DNA of 64,000 nt, taken from assembly GCF_900109525.1 (NCBI RefSeq), contig NZ_FOAN01000010.1, positions 62,001 through 126,000 on the forward strand. Reading direction: 5' to 3'. How positions within the stretch are numbered: the stretch's first letter is position 1; each line of letters starts with the position of its first letter. This stretch comes from Allobosea lupini (GTDB taxonomy: Bacteria > Pseudomonadota > Alphaproteobacteria > Rhizobiales > Beijerinckiaceae). The position numbers were made by a program, and so were the translations under genes. Positions 41,856-53,675 of this stretch are shown here, in pieces. Under the pieces are notes generated by a model that saw nothing but the letters and a program-made list of their open reading frames with translations, searched no databases and was not told where the DNA came from.

Positions 41856-44378
41856 TCAGAACTCTTCCCAGCCGGACTCGTCCGAGCGGGTATTGACCTG
41901 CCTGCGGGCGGGAGCCTGGCGCGGCGCTGCCTTTTTCTGTTCGGCGATCGCAGCCGCGAGTTTGCGCAGCCGCTGCGGCTCAGCGCCCTGGCCGGTGGCG
42001 ATCGCCGCGAGGTCGGCGGTGCGCAGGGGCGGGGGCGCATAGGGAGCGGCCGCGGCCGGTGCCCTGGCAGCCGGCGCAAGCTCGTCGCCGGTCCTGAACG
42101 TCGCGACCAGTGCATTGAGCTCGGCGATCTTGCCGGCGAGCGCATTGGCCGAGGCGGCGCTCTGCTCGGCGAGCGCGGCGTTGGCCTGGGTCATCTCGTC
42201 CATATGCGCGACGGTCTGGCTCATCTCCTCGATGCCGTTCGCCTGTTCGGCCGAGGCGGTCGCGACCTCGGAGATGGTGGTCTGGACGCCGCGCGAGGCT
42301 TCGACGATGCGGGTCAGGGCATCGCCGGCCTGACGGACCAGCTTCACGCCGGCCTCGACCTCATTGTTCGAGGAGGAGATCAGGCCGGAGATGTCCTTGG
42401 CCGCCTCGCCGGAGCGCTGGGCGAGGGTGCGGACCTCGGAGGCGACGACCGCGAAGCCCTTGCCGGCGTCGCCGGCGCGGGCGGCCTCGACCGCGGCGTT
42501 GAGCGCCAGCAGGTTTGTCTGGAAGGCGATGCCGTCGATCACCGAGACGATCTCGGAGATCTTCTTCGAGGCCTCCTCGATCCGGGCCATGGCGGCGACC
42601 GCCTCGCCGGCGATCACGCCGCCATCCTGTGCGACCTGCATCGCCTGGCCGGCCTGGCGTACGGCCTGCTGCGAAGACTGCGCGGATGCCTTGACCGAGG
42701 CGGCGAGCTCCTCGGTGGTCGCAGCGCTCTCCTCCAGCGACGAGGCCTGCTCCTCGGTGCGCTTGGAGAGATCGTCAGCGCCGGTCGATATCTCGCGGGC
42801 GGAGAGGCCGACATCGGAGGCGTTGGCCTGGATCGTCCGCATCGTGGTCGAGAGCCGCTCGGCGGTCTGGTTGATCGCCTCCTGCAGCGCGGCGAAGCGG
42901 CCGCGATAGCCGGTCGTCACGCGATGGGTGAGGTCGCCGGCGGCGAGCGACTGCATCGCATCGGCGAACTCGGTGGTCGCGGCATCGACGACGGCGTTGA
43001 TCTCGTTGACGCCCTCGACCAGCTCGCGCAGCGGGCCCTCGACATCGCCGGCCTCGGCCTGGCCGGAGAAATCGCCGGCGCGGGCCGCCGCGACGATGCC
43101 TGCGACCTCGCCGACGAGGGTGCGGACCTTGGCCGCCTGCTCGGCGTCGGCCAGCATGGCAACCTCGCGGTCGCGCCGGTTGGTTTCGAGCGCGAGCGCG
43201 TTCTGGCGATAGTCCTCGAGCGCGCCGCTCAGCGTGCCGATCTCGTCGGGGCAGGGCGGGGCCGGGATCTTCTGGGCGAAGTCACCGGCCTGCATGCCGG
43301 CCAAGGCGGTCTGCAGCTGGACCAGCGGCCGGGCGATGCGGCGCTGCACGCCGCGCCAGCTCACGACGCAGATGGCGAGCAGGGCGAGGAAGAGGCCGCC
43401 GGTGATCGCGAGCCGGGTCCAGGCCCGCGTCAGCGTCGCCCGGGTCACGTTCTCCATCTCGTCGAAGGACTGGCCTACGGCCGCGAGGATGGTGTTGAAC
43501 GGGCCGTTGCACTGCTTGGTCCAGTCCTCGGCGCCGACGACCGGGCTGCTGCCCTGGCCGACGCGGCCGAGCTGCTCGTCCATCAGGCGGTTGGCGGCGG
43601 TGACCTCGCTGTTCATGGCGCCGACCTTGCGCACAAGCTCTGGGCTGACGCCCGGGCGCGCCGCCAGCTGGGTCAGCTGCGCGACGCTGGAGTCGGACGC
43701 GCCGCGCATCTCGCCGAGCCGACGCAGCTGCGCGGCGTCCATCGGCTTGTTGCTGCCGAAGACGGGGCGGAGCAGCGAGCACTGCGTGCCGTAGCTCGAA
43801 CGCACGCGCCAGCCGGCCGCCTTGAAGTTCTGCAGGTCGGCGAGCGCCGGATCGGACATGCGGACTGCGGTCGAGGTCGCGTCGGAGGCCGTCGTCATTG
43901 CGGTCTCGATATCGCCGACGCCGTTGTACCAGGGCATCGTCGCCGCAAGGCTGCGCTGCGCCTTCGGCTTGCCAGCCTCGGCGTACATCTCCGGCAGCTT
44001 GGCGGCAGTCGCCTTCTCCTTCTGGTCGATCGCGTCGGCGAGCGCCTTGCGGTCGGCGAGATCGGTGCTGCGCAGCAGGGTCATGGCGCTGGCGAGCGCG
44101 TCGCGATTGGCCTGCTCGATCTTCTTCAGCGTCGGCGCCGGATCGTCGGCGACCTGGATCGCGGTCTGGGCCTGGCCGCGATTGGAGCGGATCGTGTTGC
44201 CGGCGTTGAGGAGGGCTTCGTCGGCGGCGACGAGCTCGACGAGCCGCCTGCTGGTCAGGACGTCATCGACGGCCTGCCCGGCGAGAAAGGCTAGCGCGCC
44301 GAGGCCGGGCACGCACAGGCAGGCCATGGTGGCGACGAGGTAGTTCCTGATCGAAGCGGGGAAAAGATTCACTGGCAC
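41856..44378 (-). CDS. methyl-accepting chemotaxis protein with C-terminal CheR-binding-type tail
   Basis: The 840-residue receptor has membrane helix one at about residues 10-33 ([20 protein letters not shown]), a long sensor region with one Cys ([11 protein letters not shown] area), helix two ([20 protein letters not shown]), HAMP units, and the signalling tip [20 protein letters not shown]. The protein ends DESGWEEF, fitting the xWxxF pentapeptide that tethers CheR/CheB. A spacer rich in A and P precedes the tail. It is 126 nt upstream of the other receptor gene and probably helps methylate that tail-less partner. Confidence 0.92.
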   Translation of the reverse strand: MPVNLFPASIRNYLVATMACLCVPGLGALAFLAGQAVDDVLTSRRLVELVAADEALLNAGNTIRSNRGQAQTAIQVADDPAPTLKKIEQANRDALASAMTLLRSTDLADRKALADAIDQKEKATAAKLPEMYAEAGKPKAQRSLAATMPWYNGVGDIETAMTTASDATSTAVRMSDPALADLQNFKAAGWRVRSSYGTQCSLLRPVFGSNKPMDAAQLRRLGEMRGASDSSVAQLTQLAARPGVSPELVRKVGAMNSEVTAANRLMDEQLGRVGQGSSPVVGAEDWTKQCNGPFNTILAAVGQSFDEMENVTRATLTRAWTRLAITGGLFLALLAICVVSWRGVQRRIARPLVQLQTALAGMQAGDFAQKIPAPPCPDEIGTLSGALEDYRQNALALETNRRDREVAMLADAEQAAKVRTLVGEVAGIVAAARAGDFSGQAEAGDVEGPLRELVEGVNEINAVVDAATTEFADAMQSLAAGDLTHRVTTGYRGRFAALQEAINQTAERLSTTMRTIQANASDVGLSAREISTGADDLSKRTEEQASSLEESAATTEELAASVKASAQSSQQAVRQAGQAMQVAQDGGVIAGEAVAAMARIEEASKKISEIVSVIDGIAFQTNLLALNAAVEAARAGDAGKGFAVVASEVRTLAQRSGEAAKDISGLISSSNNEVEAGVKLVRQAGDALTRIVEASRGVQTTISEVATASAEQANGIEEMSQTVAHMDEMTQANAALAEQSAASANALAGKIAELNALVATFRTGDELAPAARAPAAAAPYAPPPLRTADLAAIATGQGAEPQRLRKLAAAIAEQKKAAPRQAPARRQVNTRSDESGWEEF

Positions 44379-44506
44379 TGTCCGGGCTGTTCTGGCGCGG
44401 ACAGGGAGGAGTTAGCGCTCCGCCCCCGTTCGCAATGTCGGGTCCGGCAGCGTTGCCAGCATACCTTTAAAATTTTGCCTCATTTCGGCCTTGCCGATTG
44501 CCGCGC

Positions 44507-45649
44507 TCAGCGCGCGGCAGCGCTCGCGACCGAGCGCATCACCCGGAGCATGTTGCCACCGGCGAGCTTGGCGAGGTTCTCATCCGACCAGCCGCGCCGG
44601 ATCAGCTCGGCGATCACGCGCGGGAAAGTCGAGGCATCCTCGAGGCCCTCGGGATTGAGGCCGCCGAAGAAATCGGAGCCGATACCGACATGGTCGTTGC
44701 CGATCCGCTTGGCGAGGTATTCGACATGGTCGCAGTATTCAGCCAGCGTCGCCTTCGGGCGGGGGCCGGCGGTGCGGACGATCTCGGCCTCGGCCTTCTT
44801 GTAGTCGAGCCCGTCCGGCGTCTTGCCGTACTGATCCTTGGCCGGACGATGCCAGTCGCGCGAGGCCTGGCTGATGAAGTCGGGCACGAAGGTCGCCATC
44901 ACCAGCCCGTCGTTCCCTGCGACCCGGTCAAGCACATCGTCCGGGACGTTGCGCGGGTGGTCGCAGAGCGAGAAGGCGTTGGAATGCGACCAGACCACCG
45001 GGGCCGTGCTGACGTCGAGCACGTCGTGCATCACCTTGGGCGAGACATGGGCGAGGTCGACGATCATGCCGAGCCGGTTCATCCGGCCGATGACTTCCTT
45101 GCCGAAGGCGGCGAGCCCGTTGTGGCGCGGGGCGTCTGTGGCCGAGTCGCACCAGTCATGAGTGTCGTTGTGGCAGAGCGTCATCAGCCGGACGCCGAGA
45201 TCCCAATAGGCGTCGAGCGCGTCGAGCTCGTTGTCGAGCGCCGAGCCGTTCTCGATCGTCATGAACAGGGCGATGCGGCCTTCCTTCCTGGCGGCCTCGA
45301 CGTCGTCGGCCGACAGGCCCGGCCTGAAGACATCGGCATGGCGCTCCCAGATCCGGCGCATCAGCGCGATTTGCGCCAGCGCGAAGCCGGCGGGCTTGGG
45401 GTGATTCGGCGGGACATAGGCCGCGAAGAACTGCCCGGCGAGCTTGCCGGCCTGCATGCGCGGGATGTCGGTGTCGGTCTCGGGATGAACCTTGCCAAGG
45501 TCATAGGCGGAGAGATCGCCCTTCGCCGTCCGGTCGAGCCGCACGACATAGGGAAGGTCGTTGTGGCCGTCGATCAGCGGGACGCGGTCGAGCAAAGCGA
45601 GCGCCATGTCATAGGCGGCATCGGTGACGGGAGCGGCGGCGAGGACCAT
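44507..45649 (-). CDS. M19 membrane dipeptidase (renal-dipeptidase family)
   Basis: From ATG 45649 (MVLAAAPVTDAAYDMALALL) the protein is 380 residues; the open frame runs 66 codons further but without family sequence. The zinc-binding DGHNDLPY opens the domain, followed by MTIENGSALDNELDAL, the two histidines of VDLAHVSPK and VVWSHSNAFSLCDHPRNV, and HVGIGSDFFGG at the end. These are all M19 active-site elements. It would hydrolyse dipeptides, possibly D-containing ones. It is divergent from the liv operon across a 412-nt gap. Confidence 0.93.
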   Translation of the reverse strand: MVLAAAPVTDAAYDMALALLDRVPLIDGHNDLPYVVRLDRTAKGDLSAYDLGKVHPETDTDIPRMQAGKLAGQFFAAYVPPNHPKPAGFALAQIALMRRIWERHADVFRPGLSADDVEAARKEGRIALFMTIENGSALDNELDALDAYWDLGVRLMTLCHNDTHDWCDSATDAPRHNGLAAFGKEVIGRMNRLGMIVDLAHVSPKVMHDVLDVSTAPVVWSHSNAFSLCDHPRNVPDDVLDRVAGNDGLVMATFVPDFISQASRDWHRPAKDQYGKTPDGLDYKKAEAEIVRTAGPRPKATLAEYCDHVEYLAKRIGNDHVGIGSDFFGGLNPEGLEDASTFPRVIAELIRRGWSDENLAKLAGGNMLRVMRSVASAAAR

Positions 45650-46061
45650 GGCGCACCTGGGAAGCAGGTTTCGGGAAGCGGGATTCGCAAGGGGTGATCG
45701 TGGCAGCGCCCGGTCACCGGCGCGAGGCCAAAAGCGCATGCCTTGAATGCGATCGAAGCCGCCATTCCGGTATCTCGCGCTGGGGTGGTGCGACATCGGG
45801 ACCATAAGGGGCCGGTATCGCAGGATCGTGTACTGCATGCCGAGCAATCATCTTGCGCCGAATGCGCGCAGGGCCGCAGCATTGGCTGCCTATTGCATAT
45901 GCAATGTGACGCAGATTGCTTTTGACAGAAATGTGGCGCGGAGTGATTGTCGAGCGCGCAGACGGTTGGTAGCTCTGCGCCGTAATCGCATCCCGCATGC
46001 GCCGGTATCATATCGCGCAAAAAAGAACGGGTAACTGATTCGAGGGGTTAGGCGTCGTTCA
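45650..46061. other. 412-nt regulatory gap between dipeptidase and liv operon
   Basis: I see no gene here; short frames look like chance. It holds a palindrome at 45892-45905 and a TTGACA at 45922-45927 that could be the liv -35 with a weak -10 near 45945. The zone 45890-46030 is AT-rich. Confidence 0.5.
45892..45905 (+). promoter_or_regulatory. candidate operator of the liv operon
   Basis: ATTGCATATGCAAT is a perfect 14-bp palindrome 17 nt upstream of a TTGACA box. FCD-type GntR regulators often bind such TTGCATATGCAA-like sites. No regulator gene adjoins, so the controller is unknown. Confidence 0.5.
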
Positions 46062-46979
46062 ATGGAAGTATTCGTCCAGCAGCTCATCAACGGGCTGACC
46101 CTGGGGTCAATCTACGGCCTCATCGCCATCGGCTACACGATGGTCTTCGGCATCATCGGCATGGTGAACTTCGCGCATGGCGACGTCTTCATGCTGTCGG
46201 CGTTCATCGCGTTGATCTTCTTCATGCTGATCTCGGCCTGGTTCGGGGCCGGCCTGATCGTGCTGGCGCTGATCTTCGTCCTGATCCTTGCGATGTTCTT
46301 CACCTCGCTGTGGAACTGGACGATCGAGCGCGTCGCCTACAGGCCGCTGCGCGGTTCGTTCCGCCTGGCGCCGCTGATCTCGGCGATCGGCATGTCGATC
46401 TTCCTGATGAACTTCGTCCAGGTCGTGCAGGGGCCGCGCAACAAGCCGACCCCGCCGATGCTGAACCAGTCGATCCTGCTGATCGACAGCGCGACCTATC
46501 CAGTCTCGATCTCCTACAAGCAGATCGTCATCATCGTGACCACGATCGTGCTGCTCGCAGCCTTCTGGTACCTGGTGCAGAAGACGCCGCTCGGCCGGGC
46601 CCAGCGCGCCTGCGAGCAGGACCGCAAGATGGCTTCGCTGCTTGGCGTGGACGTCGATCGCACGATCTCGATCACCTTCGTGATGGGCGCGGCGCTCGCG
46701 GCGGTCGCCGGCGTCATGTACCTCGTGCTCTACGGTGTCGTGAACTTCGCCGACGGCTTCACGCCCGGCGTCAAGGCCTTCACCGCGGCCGTGCTGGGCG
46801 GCATCGGCTCATTGCCCGGCGCGGTGCTCGGCGGGCTGCTGATCGGCCTGATCGAGGTGATGTGGTCGGCCTATTTCACCATCGACTACAAGGACGTCGC
46901 CGCCTTCTGCATCCTCGCGGTCGTCCTCGTGTTCATGCCCTCCGGCATCCTCGGCCGGCCGGAAGTCGAGAAGGTCTGA
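46062..46979 (+). CDS. livH: branched-chain amino-acid ABC transporter permease LivH
   Basis: The 305-residue permease begins MEVFVQQLINGLTLGSIYGL and has GYTMVFGIIGMVNFAHGDVF, the family signature, with about eight membrane helices. The coupling segment is CEQDRKMASLLGVDVDRTIS, followed by GVKAFTAAVLGGIGSLPGAV. It forms the inner-membrane channel with LivM. It is first in an operon livH-livM-livG-livF-small membrane protein-binding protein, 5 nt from livM. Confidence 0.95.
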   Translation: MEVFVQQLINGLTLGSIYGLIAIGYTMVFGIIGMVNFAHGDVFMLSAFIALIFFMLISAWFGAGLIVLALIFVLILAMFFTSLWNWTIERVAYRPLRGSFRLAPLISAIGMSIFLMNFVQVVQGPRNKPTPPMLNQSILLIDSATYPVSISYKQIVIIVTTIVLLAAFWYLVQKTPLGRAQRACEQDRKMASLLGVDVDRTISITFVMGAALAAVAGVMYLVLYGVVNFADGFTPGVKAFTAAVLGGIGSLPGAVLGGLLIGLIEVMWSAYFTIDYKDVAAFCILAVVLVFMPSGILGRPEVEKV

Positions 46980-46984
46980 CGCTC

Positions 46985-48366
<1,382 letters not shown>

Positions 48367-48367
<1 letters not shown>

Positions 48368-49199
48368 TGACGACCAAGCCGCTTCTTCAGGTCGAGCATG
48401 TCACCATGCGCTTCGGCGGCCTGACCGCCGTCAACGACCTCTCCTTCGAGGCCCGCAAAGGCGACATCACCGCGCTGATCGGCCCCAACGGCGCCGGCAA
48501 GACCACGGTGTTCAACTGCATCACCGGCTTCTACAAGCCGACCGAAGGCATGATGACGCTGACGCAGGACAGCGGGGACAGCTATCTGCTCGAGCGCATG
48601 CCGGACTTCCGCATCGCCTGGAAGGCCAAGGTCGCCCGCACCTTCCAGAACATCCGCCTGTTCGGCGGCATGACGGTGCTGGAGAACCTGCTGGTCGCGC
48701 AGCACAACCCGCTGATGATCGCCTCGGGCTTCACCTTCCTCGGCGTGCTCGGCATCGGCGGCTACAAGGCGCGCGAGAAGGAAGCGATCGAGAAGGCCAA
48801 ATTCTGGCTGGAGAAGATCAATCTGATCGATCGCGCCGACGACCCGGCCGCCGACCTGCCCTATGGCGATCAGCGGCGCCTCGAGATCGCCCGGGCGATG
48901 TGCACCGATCCTGTGCTGCTCTGCCTCGACGAGCCGGCCGCGGGCCTCAACCCGCGCGAGAGCCTCGACCTCAACAATCTGCTCCTGTCGATCCGCAAGG
49001 ACCACGGCACGGCGCTGCTCCTGATCGAACACGACATGTCGGTGGTGATGGAAATCTCTGATCATGTCGTGGTGCTCGACTACGGCACCAAGATCGCGGA
49101 CGGCACGCCGGCCGAAGTCCAGGCCGATCCGAAGGTGATCGCGGCCTATCTCGGCGTCGACGACGAAGAGGTCGAGGCGGTGGAAGCGGAGGTCGGCCT

Positions 49200-49203
<4 letters not shown>
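48367..49203 (+). CDS. livG: branched-chain amino-acid ABC transporter ATPase LivG
   Basis: The 278-residue ATPase has Walker A GPNGAGKTT, Walker B LLCLDEPAAGLNP and the H-loop in LLLIEHDMSVVM. The ABC signature region is LPYGDQRRLEIARAM, the usual LivG variant lacking the strict LSGGQ. An insert (LTQDSGDSYLLERMPDFRIA) between the Walker A helix and the Q-loop is a little longer than in E. coli. It overlaps livF by 4 nt. Confidence 0.95.
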
Positions 49204-49931
<728 letters not shown>

Positions 49932-49956
49932 GCGCCGCGAGCTTGAACGGAGCACG

Positions 49957-50313
49957 ATGATGCAGGGCATTCTCTACGAGGAGCCGACCATCTGGCTCTT
50001 CCTGCTAGTGACGGTGGTGATGGGCGGCTGGGCCGCCTGGATGGCCGGCCGGGCAGTAGCGATCACCTGGCGCCCGCCGGTCCAGCTCGTCTTCTACACG
50101 CTGATCCTCGGGCTGGTGATCCGCTTCATCCATTTCGCTTTGTTCGAGGCGACGCTGCTGACGCTGCACTACTACATCGTCGACACGCTGGTCCTGTTCG
50201 CCTTCGCCGTCGCAGGCTGGCGCTACAACCGGGCACGGCAGATGACGACGCAGTATCGCTGGCTCTACGAGCGCACCGGGCCCTTCAGCTGGAGGGCTCG
50301 CGAGAGCTCCTGA
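49957..50313 (+). CDS. small membrane protein of the liv operon (DUF6867-like)
   Basis: The 118-residue protein has three or four hydrophobic helices: WLFLLVTVVMGGWAAWMAG, VQLVFYTLILGLVIRFIHFA and TLHYYIVDTLVLFAFAVAGW. A basic, aromatic tail follows (RYNRARQMTTQYRWLYERTG). I believe it belongs to a small family (DUF6867) found beside liv genes in Hyphomicrobiales, but I cannot check this. Its place between livF and the binding-protein gene suggests an accessory role in the transporter. No function is known to me. Confidence 0.75.
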   Translation: MMQGILYEEPTIWLFLLVTVVMGGWAAWMAGRAVAITWRPPVQLVFYTLILGLVIRFIHFALFEATLLTLHYYIVDTLVLFAFAVAGWRYNRARQMTTQYRWLYERTGPFSWRARESS

Positions 50314-50459
50314 CGCCGCGCAAACACCACGAAAGTTCACCGGGCTTGCCGCGTGACAGCACCTCGAAAAAGCGCAAGACTGCGCATTCCGGTGGCACCA
50401 CGCGCCGAGACGGGACGGCTAGGCCGACCCGTAATATACTCACAGGGGAGTCACAACGC

Positions 50460-51575
50460 ATGAAGAAGCTGCTCTTGGGCGGTATTGCCCTTGGCGCGGT
50501 CCTCGCCTTTTCGGGCGTAGCGAACGCACAGATCAAGCTTGGCGTCGGCGGCCCGATCACGGGGCCGAATGCGGCCTTCGGCGCGCAGCTGAAGAACGGG
50601 GCGGAACAGGCTGCCGAAGACATCAACGCGGCCGGCGGCATCCTCGGCCAGAAGATCCAGGTCGTGGTCGGTGACGACGTCTCGGATCCGAAGCAGGGCG
50701 TCTCCGTCGCCAACAAGTTCGTCGGCGACGGCGTCAAGTTGGTGCTCGGCCACTTCAACTCGGGCGTCACCATGCCGGCGTCGGAAGTCTATGCCGAGAA
50801 CGGCATCCTGATGATCAGCCCGTCGGCGACCAACCCGAAGATCACCGAGCGCGGGCTGTGGAACGTGTTCCGCACCTGCGGTCGTGACGATCAGCAGGGC
50901 TCGGTGGCGGCCGAGTACATTGCCAAGAATCTCAAGGGCAAGAAGATCGCCATCGTCCACGACAAGACGACCTATGGCCAGGGCCTCGCCGACGAGACCC
51001 GCAAGGGCCTGACCAAGGCCGGCGTCAAGGACGTGCTCTATGAAGGCGTCAACGCCGGCGAGAAGGACTTCTCGGCGCTGATCTCGAAGCTGAAGTCGAC
51101 GGGTGCCGACTACCTCTACTGGGGTGGCCTGCACACCGAGGGCGGCCTGATCGTGCGCCAGATGCGCGACCAGGGCCTGAAGACCGTTATGATCTCCGGC
51201 GACGGCATCACCACCGACGAGTTCGCCACGATTGGCGGCCCGGGCGTCGAAGGCACGCTGATGACCTTCCCGCCGGATCCGCAGAAGCGTCCCGAGGCGG
51301 CTGCGGTCCTGAAGAAGTTCGAGGCCCGCAAGTTCAAGCCGGAAGCCTACACGCTGTACAGCTACGCCGCTGTCCAGATCATGGCCGAAGGCGCCAAGCG
51401 CGCGAACTCGGTCGATCCCAAGAAGATCGCTGCGGCGCTCCACGGCGGCCAGCCGGTCGACACGGTCATCGGCAAGATCGGCTTCGACAAGAAGGGCGAC
51501 ATCACCCGCCCGGACTACACCGTCTACACCTGGAAGAAGGGTGCCGACGGCAAGATCGGCTACGTCGAGAACTGA
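50460..51575 (+). CDS. branched-chain amino-acid ABC transporter substrate-binding protein
   Basis: ATG 50460 follows AGGGGAG and encodes a signal peptide (MKKLLLGGIALGAVLAFSGV, ANA) then QIKLGVGGPITGPNAAFGAQ. The 371-residue product has the two-lobe LivJ/LivK features DINAAGGILGQKIQVVVGDD, SPSATNPKITERGLWNVFRT and KKIAIVHDKTTYGQGLADET. It captures leucine, isoleucine, valine or related amino acids in the periplasm. It has a separate 146-nt leader and its own strong terminator, so it can be made in excess over the membrane parts. Confidence 0.95.
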   Translation: MKKLLLGGIALGAVLAFSGVANAQIKLGVGGPITGPNAAFGAQLKNGAEQAAEDINAAGGILGQKIQVVVGDDVSDPKQGVSVANKFVGDGVKLVLGHFNSGVTMPASEVYAENGILMISPSATNPKITERGLWNVFRTCGRDDQQGSVAAEYIAKNLKGKKIAIVHDKTTYGQGLADETRKGLTKAGVKDVLYEGVNAGEKDFSALISKLKSTGADYLYWGGLHTEGGLIVRQMRDQGLKTVMISGDGITTDEFATIGGPGVEGTLMTFPPDPQKRPEAAAVLKKFEARKFKPEAYTLYSYAAVQIMAEGAKRANSVDPKKIAAALHGGQPVDTVIGKIGFDKKGDITRPDYTVYTWKKGADGKIGYVEN

Positions 51576-51607
51576 TCGGCGCTGATCGCCGCAAGGCATG
51601 AGACGAG

Positions 51608-51640
51608 CCCGCTCCGGAGCGATCCGGGGCGGGTTTTTTT
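51608..51640 (+). terminator. rho-independent terminator of the liv binding-protein gene
   Basis: CCCGCTCCGGA (51608-51618), loop GCGA, TCCGGGGCGGG (51623-51633), one G-T pair, followed by seven T. Confidence 0.92.
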
Positions 51641-51765
51641 AGGGCTGCCTTCCATCGGATCACGGGGCCACGAAGCAGAAAAAGAACGCGCGGATTGTCG
51701 GGACCCGCGATGGCTTTTCGTCCTTTGGATGCCAAGCCCGTCAAGCAGTCCGTGGGAGCCTGCCG

Positions 51766-52416
51766 ATGACCGTCACAATCACCGCCTTTGAACGCTCGCC
51801 CGACCGGGGCAATGGCCTGGCGCGCGATATGCGCGTGCGTTGGGCGCTTGAGGAGGCCGGCCAGCCCTACGAGGTCCGGCTGCTGTCGTTCAAGACGATG
51901 AAGGAGCCCGCGCATCTCGCGATTCAGCCCTTCGGGCAGATTCCGACCTATGAGGACGGCGAGCTCACCCTGTTCGAGTCGGGGGCGATCGTGCTTCATG
52001 TCGCGGAGCGCGGTCCCGGCCTGCTGCCGGACGAGGCGAAGGCCCGGGCGCGGGCGATCATGTGGATGTTCGCGGCGCTCAACACGCTGGAGCCGCCGAT
52101 CTTCGACCGCAGCCTGGTCAGGATCCTCGAGCGCGACAAGCCCTGGTACGAGGAGCGCCTGAGCGCCCTCGACGAGATCATACGCAAGCGGCTAGAGGGC
52201 CTCTCCAGCCATCTCGGCGATGCGGATTGGCTCGACGGTGCATTCAGTGCGGGGGATCTCCTGATGGTGACGGTGCTGCGCCGGCTGCAGGGTTTGGGCC
52301 TGCTGGAGGAGCGGCCGAACCTTGCCGCCTATGTCGCCCGCGCCGAGGCGCGGCCGGCTTACCAGCGCGCTTTCGAGGCTCAGCGAGCAGTGTTCGCGGC
52401 CTCATCGGCGGGTTGA
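51766..52416 (+). CDS. glutathione S-transferase family protein
   Basis: The 216-residue protein has a thioredoxin-like N-domain (ARDMRVRWALEEAGQPYEVR, FGQIPTYEDGELTLFESGAI) with the cis-proline and the glutamate-serine pair that binds glutathione. An all-helical C-domain follows with GDADWLDGAFSAGDLLMVTV. Substrate unknown. It is a single gene with a plain upstream region. Confidence 0.92.
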   Translation: MTVTITAFERSPDRGNGLARDMRVRWALEEAGQPYEVRLLSFKTMKEPAHLAIQPFGQIPTYEDGELTLFESGAIVLHVAERGPGLLPDEAKARARAIMWMFAALNTLEPPIFDRSLVRILERDKPWYEERLSALDEIIRKRLEGLSSHLGDADWLDGAFSAGDLLMVTVLRRLQGLGLLEERPNLAAYVARAEARPAYQRAFEAQRAVFAASSAG

Positions 52417-52529
52417 AGCAGCGCTGGGACGGGACGTCGCGCGGCTCTGCCGGTGCGGGATTTGAAGCTAAATCGAAGCCGGGTTCTTAACGTCTGTCGA
52501 GTATCGAGCCCTCGAGACGTGGGAGCGCG

Positions 52530-53624
52530 ATGTTCAACAAGCAGAGTCATCCCCTGCCGGCAGCGGTCGAAGCCGAGATCATTTCTCGTCTGTTCAACGC
52601 TCTGCCCCAGATCGGCTTCGTAACCACCTGTTTCGTCGCCGGGACGATTTTCATCGCCTGGGAAACCGGCGATGCCTGGACGTGGGCGATCCTGGGCGTC
52701 GCGATCGCGACGAGCGTCGCACGCATCGCTGGCATTCTGGCCTATCGGCGCTGGGCGCCGAAACCGATGACGCTGGAGCAGGCGCGGCGCTGGGAGCGTG
52801 CCTATTCGCTTCCGGCCCTCGCGTTCACGGTCGGCATTGCCCTTCTGACCGTCAGGGTCTTCGCTGCCGGCTGGACCAATGGTGAAATCCTCGCGGTCGG
52901 CCTGACGATGGCGCTGACGGCCGGCTCCTGCGCGCGGACCTTGCGCTACTGGCTCTGCGCAACGCTTTCGACCATCGCGTTGACCGTGTTGATCGTGATG
53001 CTTCTTCTGTCTGCCGATCCGGTCCGGATCGGCATTGCCGCATTGTTCGCGCTCTACCTGTTTTCGATCTTCGAGTCGTCGCGCCATATCGTCGGCCAGG
53101 TCGAGGCGCTTCTCATCGCAGAACGGGAACTCGAGGCTGCGGCAAGACGAGATCCCCTGACCGGCCTCGCCAACAGGCGCGCTTTCGACGAGGCGCTCGC
53201 CGAGGCTTCAGCCACCGGGGGCTTCGCTTTGCTGCTGCTCGATCTCGATGGCTTCAAGGCGGTGAACGATCGCCTGGGCCACGCCGCCGGCGACGAACTT
53301 CTGCACCAGGTCGCGGCACGGTTGTCCGGCATGCTGAGGACTGGCGACCTGCTGGCACGCCTCGGCGGGGACGAATTTGCCGCGATCTTGCCCACCGCCG
53401 ACACGGCTGCGGTGAAAGCGATTGCCGATCGGGCGGTGGCGCTGGTCGGGCTACCCTACGCCGTGCTTGGCGCGCCGGCGATCGTCGGGATCTCGATCGG
53501 CTTCGAGGTCGTGGAGATCGGGCACGCCGTCGATGGACAGCAGGTCAAGGAGGCGGCAGACCGCGCGCTGTATTCTGCCAAGGCGGCGGGCAAGGGCCAG
53601 GCGGTCTTTGCCAGAGCCGCCTGA
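52530..53624 (+). CDS. diguanylate cyclase with integral-membrane sensor
   Basis: The 364-residue protein has about six membrane helices over residues 25-185 (IGFVTTCFVAGTIFIAW, WAILGVAIATSVARIAGILA, TLSTIALTVLIVMLLLSA). A GGDEF domain follows from about residue 208 (DPLTGLANRRAFDEALAEAS). The active-site motif is GGDEF, and an inhibitory RxxD site (RTGD) lies five residues before it, so it is likely an active, feedback-inhibited cyclase that makes cyclic di-GMP. No phosphodiesterase domain is present. Confidence 0.93.
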   Translation: MFNKQSHPLPAAVEAEIISRLFNALPQIGFVTTCFVAGTIFIAWETGDAWTWAILGVAIATSVARIAGILAYRRWAPKPMTLEQARRWERAYSLPALAFTVGIALLTVRVFAAGWTNGEILAVGLTMALTAGSCARTLRYWLCATLSTIALTVLIVMLLLSADPVRIGIAALFALYLFSIFESSRHIVGQVEALLIAERELEAAARRDPLTGLANRRAFDEALAEASATGGFALLLLDLDGFKAVNDRLGHAAGDELLHQVAARLSGMLRTGDLLARLGGDEFAAILPTADTAAVKAIADRAVALVGLPYAVLGAPAIVGISIGFEVVEIGHAVDGQQVKEAADRALYSAKAAGKGQAVFARAA

Positions 53625-53629
53625 ACCTG

Positions 53630-53650
53630 AGGAGCGAGGCTCGCTCCTTT
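53630..53650 (+). terminator. short terminator hairpin after the diguanylate cyclase
   Basis: AGGAGCGA (53630-53637), loop GGC, TCGCTCCT (53641-53648), followed by only TT. It lies between converging genes. Confidence 0.5.
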
Positions 53651-53675
53651 GACGGCCAGCACAGCCCTGCGTCGA

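Noticed and set aside
42204-44294. Open frame of about 700 codons opposite the 840-residue chemoreceptor
   Set aside because: Composition is typical of an antisense shadow, and the minus strand carries the intact receptor.
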